DNA of 6,088 bases, taken from contig JBAUHN010000454.1 of NCBI GenBank assembly GCA_049680295.1, positions 1 to 6,088 on the forward strand, written 5' to 3'. Positions within the stretch are counted from its first letter, which is position 1. Every line of letters begins with the position of its first letter. Below the pieces are notes generated by a model. That model searched no databases. It was not told where the DNA came from and saw nothing but the letters and a program-made list of their open reading frames with translations. A program made the position numbers and the translations under genes. This document shows positions 5,557 through 6,088 of the stretch, in pieces. Source of the DNA: JBAUHN01 sp049680295. GTDB lineage: Bacteria > Pseudomonadota > Alphaproteobacteria > Rhodobacterales > Rhodobacteraceae.

Positions 5557-6088
5557 GCGACACAAACGATCTTGAAAAACGGCTGGCGGCCTTGGAAGGC
5601 GGCAGTTCCGCCGCTGCGGCTAAAAAGAAACCGTCACTTGCCATGGCCGCGGCTGGCGCAGCAGGTATCGCTCTCTTGGGTGGTTTCACTTACCTGAGCT
5701 TGCAGGGAGACGGAGAAGCATCGTTATCCACGGCACAACCCGAAGAATTTCAGACAGAAGGGCAAGGATTTGGCGAGATTGACCCATTCGTCCCGCCGCC
5801 GCCTGAGCCAGAGATTCAGATTGTTGAAACACAAGTTGAACCCAATGCAGAACTGTTGGCACAACTGGCGGCACTGCAAGCCCAGATCGAAGCTATCAAG
5901 AACGCACCGGAGCCTGAAGCCGAAGACAACACGGCGGCAGCAGAGGCTATGCAGGCTTTGTCCGAACAGATCGCAGCTTTACAACAATCTTCAGAAGCCG
6001 CCCAACAGCAATTCCAAGATGCGCTCACTGAGCGGGATCGCGAATTGGAAAAACTTCGCATGGACCTTGAGCTTGCTCAACTGCAGGC
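5553..6088 (+). CDS. virB10: VirB10-family transenvelope scaffold protein, 3'-truncated by the window
   Basis: The frame is open from the ATG at 5553 to the window edge and gives 178 residues with no stop. VirB10 spans both membranes and gates the channel. Visible parts in order are: a short charged cytoplasmic helix (LEKRLAALEG, 7-16); a basic KKK; one inner-membrane segment, about residues 28-50; an acidic linker; a proline stretch DPFVPPPPEPE (77-87); and then a long glutamine/glutamate/alanine helix with heptad-like spacing from about residue 98 to the edge, broken by a short EPEAEDN linker near 120. The conserved TrbI/VirB10 beta-barrel and antenna helices, which would settle the family, lie beyond the window. 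The call rests on topology, the proline-rich linker and position directly after virB9 with an ATGA overlap. The long periplasmic coiled coil is greater than in Agrobacterium VirB10. Confidence 0.88.
   Translation, partial: MSDTNDLEKRLAALEGGSSAAAAKKKPSLAMAAAGAAGIALLGGFTYLSLQGDGEASLSTAQPEEFQTEGQGFGEIDPFVPPPPEPEIQIVETQVEPNAELLAQLAALQAQIEAIKNAPEPEAEDNTAAAEAMQALSEQIAALQQSSEAAQQQFQDALTERDRELEKLRMDLELAQLQ

Overview
The window is a continuous piece of a P-type (VirB/Tra-like) type IV secretion system operon. All genes are on the + strand and packed head to tail. The order is virB4 (5' end cut by the window), a small VirB7-like lipoprotein, a secreted lytic transglycosylase (VirB1 role), virB5, virB8, virB9 and virB10 (3' end cut by the window). 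Junctions are ATGA or TAATG overlaps or gaps of 1-15 bases. No intergenic stretch is long enough for an obvious promoter or terminator, so transcription probably starts upstream of the window and continues past it. The protein style (for example the VirB9 and VirB8 signatures and the alanine-rich coiled coils) and the moderately GC-rich codon use suggest an alphaproteobacterium, plausibly a Rhodobacteraceae/roseobacter plasmid or integrated element. That assignment is inference. Nothing here (relaxase, VirD4, replication gene, effector) shows whether the system does conjugation or effector export.

Layout: 3-1964 is the VirB4 ATPase, with Walker A and B visible. 1961-2200 is a 79-residue lipoprotein with a lipobox and two further cysteines. 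2200-3345 is an exported protein with a goose-type lytic transglycosylase (SLT) domain in its middle. 3345-4187 is VirB5, the minor pilus/tip component. 4203-4856 is VirB8, 4858-5556 is VirB9, and 5553 to the window end is the first 178 residues of VirB10. VirB4 would power pilus assembly and transport from the inner membrane, VirB8 and VirB10 bridge it, VirB9, VirB10 and the lipoprotein form the outer-membrane core, and the transglycosylase opens peptidoglycan. A virB6 gene is absent from its common place between virB5 and virB8. virB2, virB3, virB6 and virB11 are not in the window.

The most interesting observation is that the transglycosylase and the adjacent VirB5 look like paralogues outside the catalytic domain. 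Both predicted mature proteins begin QGVPTVD and continue with a long helix. Both then have TGL...ELPE and DQxFGD....IE blocks, a 47-residue gap-free C-terminal helical match (13 identities by my count), and an FMDFT motif just before the end. The transglycosylase therefore appears to be a VirB5 scaffold with an SLT domain in place of the VirB5 middle domain. That would put a peptidoglycan-cutting enzyme on a pilus-tip-type framework.
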